64,000 bases of DNA from Hirsutella rhossiliensis (taxonomy: Eukaryota > Ascomycota > Sordariomycetes > Hypocreales > Ophiocordycipitaceae), in NCBI RefSeq assembly GCF_020360975.1, contig NW_025408677.1, positions 2,170,001 through 2,234,000 of the forward strand, written 5' to 3'. Below, piece after piece: positions 54,446 through 64,000 of the stretch. The notes below the pieces were generated by a model that saw only the letters and a program-made list of their open reading frames with translations, had not been told where the DNA came from and did not search any database. The position numbers were made by a program, and so were the translations under genes. Position 1 is the stretch's first letter. The number at the start of each line of letters is the position of its first letter.

Positions 54446-55504
54446 ATGGCAAAAGTCGCAGCCGACTTCGCCTTTGTTTCGGCCCTCGACACCACACTCC
54501 CTCTGCGCAGAATTGGCATGGGTCACTGCGGCTCCGTCTGGGCCAGGCCTGATGCCACGCTCCGCAGTGACGACGTTGTCCTCAAGCGCGAGGACGGCAG
54601 CCCGGGACGCTCCTTGCCCAACGAGCACGTCGTCCACCTGCATCTCGTAAAGGCCCTGCGTGGCCTGCAGCCCGACCTTGCTCCGGTCAACGTGCCCCTG
54701 TGCTACGGCTTCCTGCGCGCCAGCCATGTCGATGTGTGGGCGTCGATTCTACCTAGTCTCCATCCCGGATATACACCCTGCAACGCCCTCTTCTCAGAGC
54801 GCATCCCGCCCATGGCCAAGATCGTCCGCCAGCTTCTTATCGACAAGTACTGCCCCGTGGGCCTCCAGGGCGCCATCGCCGCCGATGCCAACAACGATGA
54901 CTGCCTCGTCCGCCCGTACTTGGGGCGTCGCCGCCACCAGTCGTCGCGGCCGTCCCGCTTCGGCGCCTTTAGTCTACGCAACTTTCCCCTGCACGCCGAT
55001 CAGATGGAGGAGCTGGGCCTCGACCTGTGCGAGTATGCGCGTCCCATGGCGGCCACCCTGGCCGCGATGCACTGGTGCGCCCGCCTCGACGCCAAGGACG
55101 TAGAGTTTGTACTCGCTTCGTGTCGACGACCTGCGGCGGACGGGGCGACGCCGACAAGCGACCCTACACATATGGGCAGCAGCATGCCTTTTGTCGCAGG
55201 GCAGCTGGGACAGCATTCCATGTGGATATTGGATTTTGACTGCTGCCGTCCCATCACCTTGGACCAGGACGGCGTTGACCAGGCCGTCGTTGCCTTTTTC
55301 CGAAACGACCCCTTTTATCCTCTTCCAGGCCGGCCAAGCAATAGCGGCGACGAGAGCGTGTGGCAAGTATTTCGCGACCACTACCTAGCCACCAGCGAGA
55401 GGCTACTTGCGAACAAGAAGCAGGACATCCAACAGCTTCCGGCTCGGTTCATCGAGCAGCTGGCTCAGCGGGAACATGATTTCCGAACCAGCCCGATGAC
55501 GTGA
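54446..55504 (+). CDS. DUF3669 family protein
   Basis: A single exon of 352 residues starting MAKVAADFAFVSALDTTLPL. The family motifs are clear: GHCGSVWA near the N-terminus, LFSERIPPMAKIVRQLLIDK, CLVRPYLGRRR, FSLRNFPLHADQMEELGLDL, ATLAAMHWCARLDAKDVEFV, MWILDFDCCR and AVVAFFRNDPFYPLPG. The DFDCCR and AMHW positions recall the kinase-like HxD/DFG layout, but no phosphotransferase has been shown for this family. The function is unknown. It has no signal peptide or membrane segment. The start chosen is the first ATG; a longer frame opens only with TTG at 54428. Confidence 0.88.
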   Translation: MAKVAADFAFVSALDTTLPLRRIGMGHCGSVWARPDATLRSDDVVLKREDGSPGRSLPNEHVVHLHLVKALRGLQPDLAPVNVPLCYGFLRASHVDVWASILPSLHPGYTPCNALFSERIPPMAKIVRQLLIDKYCPVGLQGAIAADANNDDCLVRPYLGRRRHQSSRPSRFGAFSLRNFPLHADQMEELGLDLCEYARPMAATLAAMHWCARLDAKDVEFVLASCRRPAADGATPTSDPTHMGSSMPFVAGQLGQHSMWILDFDCCRPITLDQDGVDQAVVAFFRNDPFYPLPGRPSNSGDESVWQVFRDHYLATSERLLANKKQDIQQLPARFIEQLAQREHDFRTSPMT

Positions 55505-56360
55505 AGAATGAGCCTCGGGAGCTAACAAGGATGTGCACAGCGTGTATGTGGTCGGGGTATCGAGACAGGGCGTCAGGCAAGTAGCATTACGGGGCCCCAT
55601 TATGGTATTGCACTTGCTTCGTATAGATATAGGAGGTCCCGGAGCCAGGTTTTCCTTCGGGCGTTCACACAGACATGGAGTATAGTGGGCATCGAGAAGG
55701 GGCGGCAGAAACAATCGCCATCGGTTGAACGAAGGCAAGGAGGGCGCATAGAACCAAGCGGGAGTTGTCATCGGTCGGAGATCCAGGGGCATCTCCGTCA
55801 TGTCCCGACCCCAGCTCCCCCGACCCGCCTCGTGGTTCTGCAACAACAGACGCAAGAATGATACAGTATCGTCGACACGCTTCCGCCTGGTAGTAATTAC
55901 AGGGGCGGTTAAGGGATGCGTACTGTTCCAGAACCTCACAGATGCAGCTTACGTTTCCTTCCCTGTCACAGTGTGCCCATCCCGAAGCTTTAAGAAGCGT
56001 CTCAAAGTGCTCCGCCGCAAAGCTCCATTGCATTCACTTTATTGGCCTCACGACGACACTGCCGTACAATCGTTTCAACATGGTCTTGAAGCTTTGATTC
56101 AAGGGGAAGGGAGACAGGATGATAATCTCATGTCCATCCTTCCTCCACCGTCCAGGATACCGACATCGTTCCTGAAAGGACCGTTTGCAAATCTAGATGC
56201 TCGCCCCAGCCGTCGTTCGAGAAACTCCAAGCTGATGATGCAGTATCATCAGCAATCTGTGAAGACGCCCCCTATCCTGGTGCGTAGAGCCTCACGCGGC
56301 CGCCACGAGACTTGTGCACGTTGCACGGAATACAATGTTTCAAGGCGACGTTGCCTTCGT
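55505..56360. other. Convergent spacer DUF3669 / eL28
   Basis: The two 3' flanks; the open frame 55800-56474 on the plus strand overlaps the eL28 gene on the opposite strand and is treated as a shadow. Confidence 0.5.
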
Positions 56361-57082
56361 TCAGGACAACTCAGCGGCCTTCTTGGCCTTGTTGCCTCGC
56401 AACTTGGGCTCGTGGTCGGGCTTGGGCTTCAGCTGAGTCCGGCGGATGGCAGACACTCGCTCGACGGCGGCTGATCGCAGATCACCGCGGTAGCCGGAGG
56501 AGGCGGCATGGTGGGCAACGGCCTTGTAGGTCCTGATTTCGCCAAGATGTCAGCGTCGTCAAGTTTCTGGTTTGCGGCGTCCATCAACTCACTTTCGGTT
56601 GGACTTGTTGCCGCCATAGGTGGTCCTGGTGAAGGCCTTGGCGGGCTTGTTGGCGTTGGAGGTCTTCTTGGTGATTACGGTGACACCGCCCTTGTCGTGA
56701 GCAACGACGCCAATTGCCTGTTGTTCTGAGCATGAGTGTTCCATTCCATAGTGCGCTCAGTGCTGCCGGGGCCTCTCTACCTTGTCGTTGACGAAACCGG
56801 CATGCTGCGGCCGATGTCAGTATCGATGCAGTTGCCTGTCGTTCTGTTCCATCAAAACCTACCTTGCGGCTGCTCTTGTTGGTCAGATTCAGGGGATCCC
56901 GAGAGAACTGCACGCCGCCATTGCGGTTGCTCTTGGAGAGGAAGCAGTTGTTGTTTCCTGGCAGTCCGACGTGATCGCTTATTAGCATGCTTTTCGCCAA
57001 TCCGCACTCGAGGCTGTTATCGAGACTTACGGACAATCTCCCAGACCAAGTCTGGGGAGACGTTGGGGAGCGCAGGGGCCAT
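56361..57082 (-). CDS. RPL28: 60S ribosomal protein eL28 (L28e)
   Basis: Large-subunit ribosomal protein. Five exons (57082-57031, 56957-56863, 56804-56781, 56717-56593, 56532-56361) give 155 residues. The joined sequence reads MAPALPNVSPDLVWEIVRNN then NCFLSKSNRNGGVQFSRDPL, HAGFVNDKAIGVVAHDKGGV, TVITKKTSNANKPAKAF and a Lys-rich C-terminus ending LRGNKAKKAAELS. The third exon is a micro-exon of 24 bases encoding HAGFVNDK, supported by phase 0 at both ends and by proper splice sites. Filamentous fungi keep this protein though budding yeast does not. Confidence 0.95.
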
Positions 57083-57968
57083 TGTGCGAGAATTCGGGGA
57101 TCCGAGACGACGTTCCGGTTTCTTGCAACTTCAACGAGCCAGCAAAGCCCGAGAGGCTCGAAATTGTCTATCGGGGATCACGAAGTGTGGGCTCGCTTAG
57201 CTGTCGCTATTGGGGTTAGCGCATCTTGCTGCCTTGTGGCAGGCACTGCGCCTGGGCAGTGGTACTTTATACAATACGGGTACCGCTGTGCGTGGGGTTT
57301 GGCAGGTATCGGGGTATTGGCAATCTTATCATAGGCCGGATACGGAGCACGGGGACTCGTACATAAGCTTGAGGCGCCCACGAACAACTAACAGTACCTC
57401 TCTCAGCAAACACCCATTGAGAGGAGGATAGGTTCATTACAGTAGCATGTACTCTGCATCGATATGTTAAGGCCTTTTGCAACGGTGCATTCCCCTGACA
57501 GCTGGTCAACACCTGCGATTGCTCCAGAGAGAGCAGGGCGCAGCAGCACCTGATAAGGGACTTTAGGTACGTACCTGCTGCATGCGCCTCACTCACTCGC
57601 CCCGAGCCCACATGGCACGCATCAAGAGACAAGGCACCGTAGACGCTACACAGTGCCCAGGCCTGCTCTGAGACAATGGGTCCCCTGCGTAAGTTACTCG
57701 CATCCGCCGCGCAAGCCCAACCTCCGAAATGCTCCATCCTCTCTCTTTTCGCATCCGCCATCTTCCAACCACGCATGTTGTCCATCTTGAATCTAGTCTG
57801 TGACAATAAACCCGGGGCGTCGGTGCCTGCCATGAGAGGCTCGCCGGGTATCCTGCACCTCTAGGATCTCACCAATTCGCTTCTCCTCGCTGTCGCAACC
57901 GCCCCGTCTTCAACACTCTCCACCCTGGTCATCGCCCCGACCGCGGTGCCCACCAGCCGTTGCCAGAC
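57083..57968. other. Divergent promoter, eL28 / small membrane protein
   Basis: 886-base shared upstream region. The open frame 57267-57833 lacks features of a gene. A CGGATACGGAG word lies near 57337. No gene is seen. Confidence 0.5.
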
Positions 57969-58361
57969 ATGGCCTACAAATACGTCCTCTTCAGCCTTTC
58001 CTTGCTCCTCGTCATCGCCGCCACGGCCCTCTTCCTCACGCGATCCCACTGGCGCCACCACGTCCCCGACATGCACCTGCCCGGCGCAGGCTACATCTAC
58101 TCGCAACTGCCCACCAGCTTCGGCAGCGACATCGAGGCGGGCTTATCCAGCAGCAACTTTGACCTGAGCGCAAACGTCGAGGCAGGCGACAGTCGCGCGG
58201 GCCTGGACGATGCCGGAAAGACCGAGGTTCTCAAGATTATGAAGAAGAGGAGAACAACGTTCGACAAGGCTCGCAAGATATACATGGAGAATCGATTCAA
58301 AGCAAACGGCATCGGCGCAGACGGACGACCGAGAGATCCCAAGTTTGTCAGCTTCTCGTGA
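57969..58361 (+). CDS. Small single-pass membrane protein, conserved in fungi
   Basis: A single exon of 130 residues. An N-terminal hydrophobic segment, YVLFSLSLLLVIAATALFLT (residues 5-24), follows a short MAYK head and looks like a signal anchor. The C-terminal half, KTEVLKIMKKRRTTFDKARK then IYMENRFKANGIGADGRPRD and PKFVSFS, resembles a short conserved fungal sequence whose end PRDPKFVSFS is a strong family mark. The function is unknown. Its C-terminus faces the cytosol if the first segment is a type-III anchor, otherwise the lumen. Confidence 0.8.
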   Translation: MAYKYVLFSLSLLLVIAATALFLTRSHWRHHVPDMHLPGAGYIYSQLPTSFGSDIEAGLSSSNFDLSANVEAGDSRAGLDDAGKTEVLKIMKKRRTTFDKARKIYMENRFKANGIGADGRPRDPKFVSFS

Positions 58362-59044
58362 GCGAGACTTGAAAGGCCTTGGGTTTCTGGTCCGTATGCG
58401 CAGCGGTCTCGGACGTCATATATCCCTCTCTCTCCACCTGCACCCTGCTTTATTTACCTTACTCTAATGAGCCTGGTGGCTTGACGTCGACCTGTTCCGT
58501 CTTTCATTTGTTGGGCATCCGGTTTGAAAAGTCATTAAGTCCCTTGATTCACTTGCGCCTTGGGAGGCGGACTTCAGCCGGTGGACCAAAAACACACTCC
58601 CTGCCTTCTTTTTCCTAGTCTTGTTGCTCTTCATGGATGGGAAGGGGTCCGGCTTTGCGTTTGCGAATATTTACTATTGCGCGTCACTCTTGTTCTTCGC
58701 TCCTGGGCGGCGTCAATTCTCGTATTGAGGGGGGATCAAATTATTACCGACGATGTATCTATCTACCAAGGCATATGCCTTCGGCTCAGCGACGGCATAT
58801 ACAGGTCATTCGAGATTCCATTCTCGTCTTCCGTTCCAACGCCACTGCCCTCCTGCGCCAAAGCGACACAAGTCAACATCTACGAATTATTGCTATATAC
58901 AGGAGACTTTCTTCCACCTCACGCTGACCCTACGTCTGCGACAGCTTGACAAGCCGCGCAATTAGGAGCTGTCCCTCGAGCTGACAAAGGCCGGAGGAGA
59001 GCAGTAAGTCCGCCACGTCCAAGGTGTCGCCACAAGGGTCCACC
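58362..59044. other. Convergent spacer, small membrane protein / ERG3
   Basis: The two 3' flanks. The open frames here have no coding features. Confidence 0.5.
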
Positions 59045-60156
59045 CTACTTCAATTTCTTAGCGGCCAGAGCAGGCCCATAGGCACGCTCGTCGTCGCCTT
59101 CGATCTCCTTGACGAACTCATCCACTGTTTGGGATTCCTTCTTCCACTGCTTCTCCGACATCTTCTTCTCCTTTTCAAACATCCAAGCCTCGGGCATTTT
59201 GTAGGTGCCGCCGAGACGGTCAAAGGCGGTGAAGAACTGGCCATAGTTGACCTCAAAGCGAGAGTGATGAAGCGAGTGGCAGGCGGCACCGTTGACGACA
59301 GGGTTGTTTGTGAGATATTCCCCGTCATGGATGAGAATTGACCAAAAATTGACAAAAACGAAGAGCACCACGTAGGCCGTCTTCTGGAGCGGGAAGATGA
59401 AGGGGAAGATGTGATAGGGAATCGACTGAGCGAAGCCGTCGAGGGGGTGAAAGGCATGGCTAGCATAAGGAGTCGGCATGATCCACTTGTGGTGAGGCTT
59501 GTGGAGGCGCTTGTAGATGAGAGGGTGGTGGAGGTAGCGATGGATCCAGTAAATGCAAAAGTCGGTAAAGAGCAGGAAGAGGGGGAACTGCATGATGTTG
59601 TACCACAGTCCGGGCCCTTCATCGGTGGCGTCATAGAGCTTCCCATACCCGCGAACCTCGAGGAGGAAGAGAGGGGCTGTGCAGACGGCCATCAGGGGCA
59701 TCGACTTGTTTGCCTGCTTGATCTCAAGCCATATTTGGTTCTTGATGAACTTGGGGTGGTGCAGAGTGCGCTTGTCAAAAATGAGCCAGTAGGAGAGGGT
59801 GGCGAAGAGGAAGTAGACGATGATGCCGAAGATCCTACGTAAGAAGCACGTTAGCGCCGAGGAACCACGGAGGAAAAATCCTCACGTCTAGGCACGACGC
59901 ACCAGGTAATGAGGAAGAGCGTCGTAAGCTGACGATATGGGTGGTCGCGGGGAAGCGATGTCATGTAGGCGGCCTGTGATGGCTGGACCTGGATGAACTT
60001 GGTGGCGGGCCTATATGTCCAGGACGAGAAGGTCTGCCCTGAGGCATTGACGGCGGTGGCGCGGGGGAAATCGTAAGGGGTAGGGCGCGAGGGAAACAGA
60101 TACGCGTAGGCGTAGTCGGCGATGAAGGTGTCGGTGAGTTCGAGCACGATGTCCAT
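59045..60156 (-). CDS. ERG3: Sterol C5-desaturase Erg3
   Basis: ER di-iron enzyme of ergosterol synthesis, introducing the C5(6) double bond of episterol. Exons 60156-59903 and 59834-59045 give 347 residues. The join reads LITWIFGIIVYFLFATLSYW. Histidine boxes are HRYLHH, HKPHH and HSLHH, with HPLDGFAQSIPYHIFPFIFP between. Hydrophobic spans include LFLITWIFGIIVYFLFATLS and TAYVVLFVFVNFW. The start MDIVLELTDTFIADYAYAYL is typical. It diverges from TUP1 across a 3.3-kb spacer. Confidence 0.96.
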
Positions 60157-61471
60157 GGCGGAGGAGCGTCGGGCGTTGAGGGCGCAATGACGTTTCGAGA
60201 AGCGACGTTGTCGGCCAACGACGCTTGGAGTATTGGAGGTGTCGGTTTCGCTTCAGCAAGGGCGGAGGCGGGGAGATGGCGACAAGCTCGCAGCTTGTCA
60301 GCCAAGAAGTCGGGGTCAGCCCTCTGCAAGTTGAGATTCGGTCGTGCTCCGATGATGTTGTCGTGGGCGCGGGCGCATTCGGGGAGCTGAATATGCCAAG
60401 GTGCCTAGAGAGCGTCAGGAGAGAGGTTGAGGGAGAGCAGTATGGGGAATGGCGCAAAAGGGACAGGGTGATGAAGGACCTGGGCTGGACCGGACCGCAA
60501 ATGTTGGGAGCGGCGAGAAAGTGCTGAGGAAGAGGAAAAGGGGCAAGGATGAGTAGCCGGAGGCGGCAATCTGACTTGTCGGCGAGAGAGGAAGAAAAAT
60601 AAGAACTGAGGGGGTGGAAAGACACGGATTGATGTATATATGTATGTGATTTAAACTCACCCGTTTGAATGCTGAGTCTGGCCTGATTGAGCAGTGTAGG
60701 TAGTTAGGTCTCGGACTGGTTATTTCGCCGCGCGTGTCGTGGCGTTGGGCAAAACCGCTTCATCTGCTTGATAATGACAGAATGTTTCTCGCCGGAGCGA
60801 CGCGGTTCCGAGCGTGCAAAAGTGGCATGACACGCTACAGCTATGGGGACAGGTAGCCTAGCAGGGGGGCCCTCGGAGGAGAAGAGTACCCCGGGGATCG
60901 GCATGATTCGGCCAGCCGTTTGCTAGCACCTGCTGAGGTAAGCTGCCCGGGAGCCGAGGCTTGTCGAGGGGCACTTGTAAGGAACTGGCGACATGCACTG
61001 TACGTACACGGAGCCTTCTGTGGCAGTGGGAAGCCTTGGTCCCTCGTGTGTCTGACAGGTATTACTAGGTGCCCCGAGTGTCGCTGTCCCGGGTAGGTAC
61101 GGTGTGCACAGTATGAAAATGGAGAGATGGAGGAGAGAGGAGTGGGGGGAGTGAGCTGATTGATAACGGGCTCGGCCCGGAGACTCACCTGGTGCTGCTC
61201 GCCGTCGCGGTCTACCCGAGCCGAGCTGGCTGGCTGGATGCTGCTTATAACAACGTAGGTAGTTGCTTCGCACCGCCTTGCTACAGCTCTCATCCGTTCT
61301 CAATAGTGTCTTGCACCCCCATCCGAGCTTGATGTCGTGCCTCGGACCTGTGAATATACATAAGCCACGCTGCCAGCTCTTCTCACTCGCCCTCTGGCTG
61401 CCCAGTAGCCCCAAAACACTCGCATGCATCTACGGACTACACGACGTCAACTCCAAGCCTCGTCAAGAGGA

Positions 61472-61495
61472 GTGTGTGTGTGTGTGTGTGTGTGT
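61472..61495. repeat. (GT)12 microsatellite
   Basis: Twelve perfect GT units. Confidence 0.95.
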
Positions 61496-63040
61496 ATTTT
61501 CCGTCCAGCGGCCGTAAGGCCGCTCAGGTCCCGGATGGGGCACAGGACGTGCTGAGCTAGGCTATCGAGAAAATCCTGCCACAGTAGGCCTCACCCAGCG
61601 CTTCTTGCAAGGCCTCGCAAGGGCGAGCTGTCGGGCTCAATCCCCGGAGACGGCTTTCCTACCCCCTCCACCGGTAGGTTGTCGCTAAGCCCGTCAATAC
61701 AAGTGTCCGTGGCTATCCTCTGCAGCCAGCCTTCCCGAAGTCCATCCAGCATTTCATCGGCTCTAAGGCGCTCAGTGTCGGAGCCTGGTGCCCGTCAGCG
61801 GGTCGTCCAGGCGCGTGGCGATTGCCACAATGGTCAACCCTTGGTTTTGTCCGGTCAGAATTCTCTCGCTCTCTCGCTAACGCTGCTGTCGCAGTCCATG
61901 CTTCGGTAACCAGGCGATGGAAATAGCGCAGGAGCGGCGGCAGGAAAACCCTCGAAGGAATCAGAGGCTGTCGTGCAGCTTGCCTTCAGGAGAAAACCTG
62001 CGCAACCAGCCACCGTTGTTTAGAAGGGCGGGCCTTCCAATACCCACAGCTCCTTGGTTCCGAAGGAAGCTGTGAGGTCCGTGTGGACGTGTTGTCGAGA
62101 CCGGCTTTGCAGAGGAATATGAACTCTCCTAATGTCTTCCTCTGTGCTGTTAGGGCCACGATGGACCCGGGCAGCAAAAGCGCGGTCGGGTGGCCTGCAA
62201 ATCCGGCCCCCTGCTAGCGAGCCGCTAACAGCTCTGACGGGGGAAGAATTTTTACAGGGGAGAGTTGGTCAAGAGGAGTGTGGAGTATGGGTGTGGCCAG
62301 TGTAGGGTAGCTCCGCCGGACTGCACTTGCGCAGCTCTTACGGATACATATTACATCGCCCCTTCGGGTTGCCTCGCATCGGCTTGCAGCAGCTTCTTCC
62401 AGTGAACAGGTTACGTATGCTGCATCGGTGACACTTGTGTGCTTGTGTTGGCTGCGCGTCCGAGTAGACGATCAAGGCCTCACCTTCCAATACCGGGCTT
62501 CGGATAGCATGGTTGGATCAGAACCAGCCACCGGGAGTGGGTACAGTACGCCAGGCCAAAAGGCTATCCGCAGTTCCGAGTACTTTGTGCTTCACGAGCA
62601 GCCAAGGCACCAGCTCCAGGATGGAAGCCTCTTCTAGCCAACCACCCAATAAATGCCAAGTACGGAGCACAGCCCTTGGCCATTTCCTCAACCCTTCATG
62701 TACACTGTACTTTGTTTGTCACCAGCAACGCTCGCGCAAGGCCAGCAAGGCGGGTAACCTCAAAGCAGGCTGCCGCTGTTGCAAATGTTGAAGTATCCCG
62801 ACCCTTGCTGCATGTCCTCCGAACCTGCCCTGTACCGATGGCCTTTGTACCCGGTGGGTCGTGGCCCTGGCCGGAAGTGAAAGGCGGGTGAGGCCGCTGC
62901 CTAGGGTACATGCTCCAAAGTACAGCGTCCTATTCTGTACCACGCCTCAGACGGACGACTACGTACTTGCTTCGTACTCCACATGCGGCCTGCATGCGCT
63001 CCCACGGCAGGACCCACTATCCCATCATCCCCAGCGGCGC

Positions 63041-63130
63041 CTTGCCATCTTCTATCGTCCCTTCCCTTCTTCACCTTTTTTTTTCTCCCCTTTCCCACCA
63101 ACTCCAACTCCTCCACCTTTCCAATCCCAG
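63041..63130 (+). promoter_or_regulatory. CT-rich leader/promoter tract of TUP1
   Basis: An almost pure C/T tract about 330 bases before the TUP1 start, with a run of nine T. The composition is that of a fungal transcription start region. Confidence 0.4.
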
Positions 63131-63463
63131 CCCAACCCAAATCGCTCACTCACCACACAACTCCCCCACCACCCCATGCGCACACGCCGCTCCTCCATCG
63201 ACGACTCGCATCACTGGCTCTCTTCCCGTCGTGCGTCTGCCGCGGATTGATTGCGCCCGCTTCTGCGCCCGCCGTCCGCTGGATCCGTAGCCGACTCCGT
63301 CATCGCGGGTTGAGAGGCCAAACCTCTCTCTTCAGGGCCCAACCCATCCTCAAGCGCCGCCGCGCAATTGCCCGCCGCTGCCTGCATCCACGACTGCGGC
63401 AGAGATTTCCTCCCCAGATCCCGAGACCTTGGTCAGACCTCTGTCTAGCTGCCGCGACCGACA

Positions 63464-64000
63464 ATGTCCATGTACTCGCATCGCGGCATGGGGGCCGTGC
63501 CCCCTGGCAATTCGGCTCGTCTCAACGAGCTACTCGATCAGATCAGAGCCGAGTTCGAGACGCAGCTACGCCAGACCGAGGGGTTTGAACACCAGAGTAC
63601 GTTTGCGAATGTCCAAGCCTCGGCTCCCTCCCCTTTGCGCCATCTCAGCCGCAGGCAACCAAGCACGCTGCACTGTTGCTAATACTGCCAACAGTCTCCG
63701 CCCAAGTCAGCGAGATGCAGCTTGTTAGAGAGAAGGTGTACGCGATGGAACAAACACACATGACTTTGAAGCAAAAGTGCGTCGCTTGCTCCCCACCCGT
63801 CATCTATTAGCTCGGAGCAGCCTGCTAATCCCCCGCTAGGTATGAAGAAGAAATCAGCATGCTCCGGCATCAGCTCGAGGCTGCCCGCAAGGGTGGTCCC
63901 CAGCCAGGCATGCCCGGCCCCCCTCAGCATCCTGGCCCATCTCAGCAGCCCCCCTCGATCGCCCCCGGAAATGGCCTCTTCAGCGGCATCATGGCCGGAG
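63464..64000 (+). CDS. TUP1: Transcriptional corepressor Tup1 / RcoA (3' end outside window)
   Basis: WD40 corepressor that acts with Ssn6/Cyc8. Only the N-terminal part is in the window: exons 63464-63596, 63695-63776 and 63840 onward. The joined text MSMYSHRGMGAVPPGNSARL, NELLDQIRAEFETQLRQ, ISAQVSEMQLVREKVYAMEQ, YEEEISMLRHQLEAARKGGP is the Tup1 tetramerisation helix. After it begins a Pro/Gly/Gln-rich linker (PGPPQHPGPSQQPPS); WD repeats would lie beyond the edge. MSMY rather than MYSH is used because it is the first ATG. The intron joins keep phase exactly. Confidence 0.95.

Larger units (their letters stand above)
60157..63463. other. 3.3-kb spacer between ERG3 and TUP1
   Basis: The left part (60157-60650) is probably ERG3 leader: it is purine-rich on the plus strand. 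A GT microsatellite sits at 61472-61495. The interval 61550-62250 has a more complex composition, with many short frames but no gene recognised. The last 450 bases, CT-rich around 63041-63130, are probably TUP1 leader. No RNA gene is seen. Confidence 0.55.

Noticed and set aside
61986..62177. A 63-codon minus-strand frame in the TUP1 spacer
   Set aside because: Too short and without known similarity; kept only as part of the unassigned stretch.

Overview
The window is nuclear DNA of a filamentous ascomycete, most probably a sordariomycete of the order Hypocreales. The evidence is compact genes with short introns of about 48-90 bases, CTRAC/CTAAT-type branch sites, coding sequence rich in G and C at third positions, and protein forms typical of filamentous fungi: the autophagic lipase Atg15, a DUF3669 protein, a fungal CBM48 protein, a CRIB-motif protein, TRAPP Trs33 and a Tup1/RcoA corepressor. 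Family or genus cannot be fixed from sequence alone. I rebuilt 24 protein genes. Twenty-two are complete in the window; the first (Mtw1) and last (Tup1) run off the edges. Exon joins were chosen so that every join keeps phase and gives a whole number of codons.

Layout: 1-9.1 kb holds the kinetochore protein Mtw1, a lone five-exon cytochrome P450, a proline-rich protein, TCTP and sphinganine C4-hydroxylase (SUR2). From 9.1 to 13.4 kb is a spacer rich in short tandem repeats. Then come a CBM48 protein, SWR1-complex Swc2/YL1, lipase Atg15, FACT subunit Pob3 and a CRIB-motif protein (13.4-27.4 kb). A second gene-poor stretch of 6.2 kb follows (27.4-33.5 kb). From 33.5 to 60.2 kb is a dense housekeeping block: NIPA-type transporter, conserved hypothetical, Nop4, condensin Ycg1, GPI7/LAS21, an LLPH-like protein, SUMO ligase Siz/PIAS, Trs33, cytosolic malate dehydrogenase, DUF3669 protein, ribosomal protein eL28, a small membrane protein and Erg3. 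A third spacer of 3.3 kb leads into Tup1.

There is no operon-like logic and no biosynthetic cluster; this is core genome. Recurring themes are chromatin and chromosome work (Mtw1, Swc2, Pob3, Ycg1, Siz, Tup1), ribosome biogenesis and translation (Nop4, LLPH-like, eL28, TCTP) and membrane lipids (Sur2, Las21, Erg3, Atg15). Neighbours share function only loosely.

The points most worth a second look are: four tandem Cys-TPG-Cys modules in a Thr-rich tail of Atg15; two GC-AG introns; several very short first coding exons; a CRIB motif in an otherwise unrecognised 820-residue protein; and gene-poor spacers sharing palindromic TAC/GTA words, one of which forms a minisatellite. I found no tRNA, rRNA, CRISPR or intact transposon, and no clear evidence of an unknown multi-gene system.
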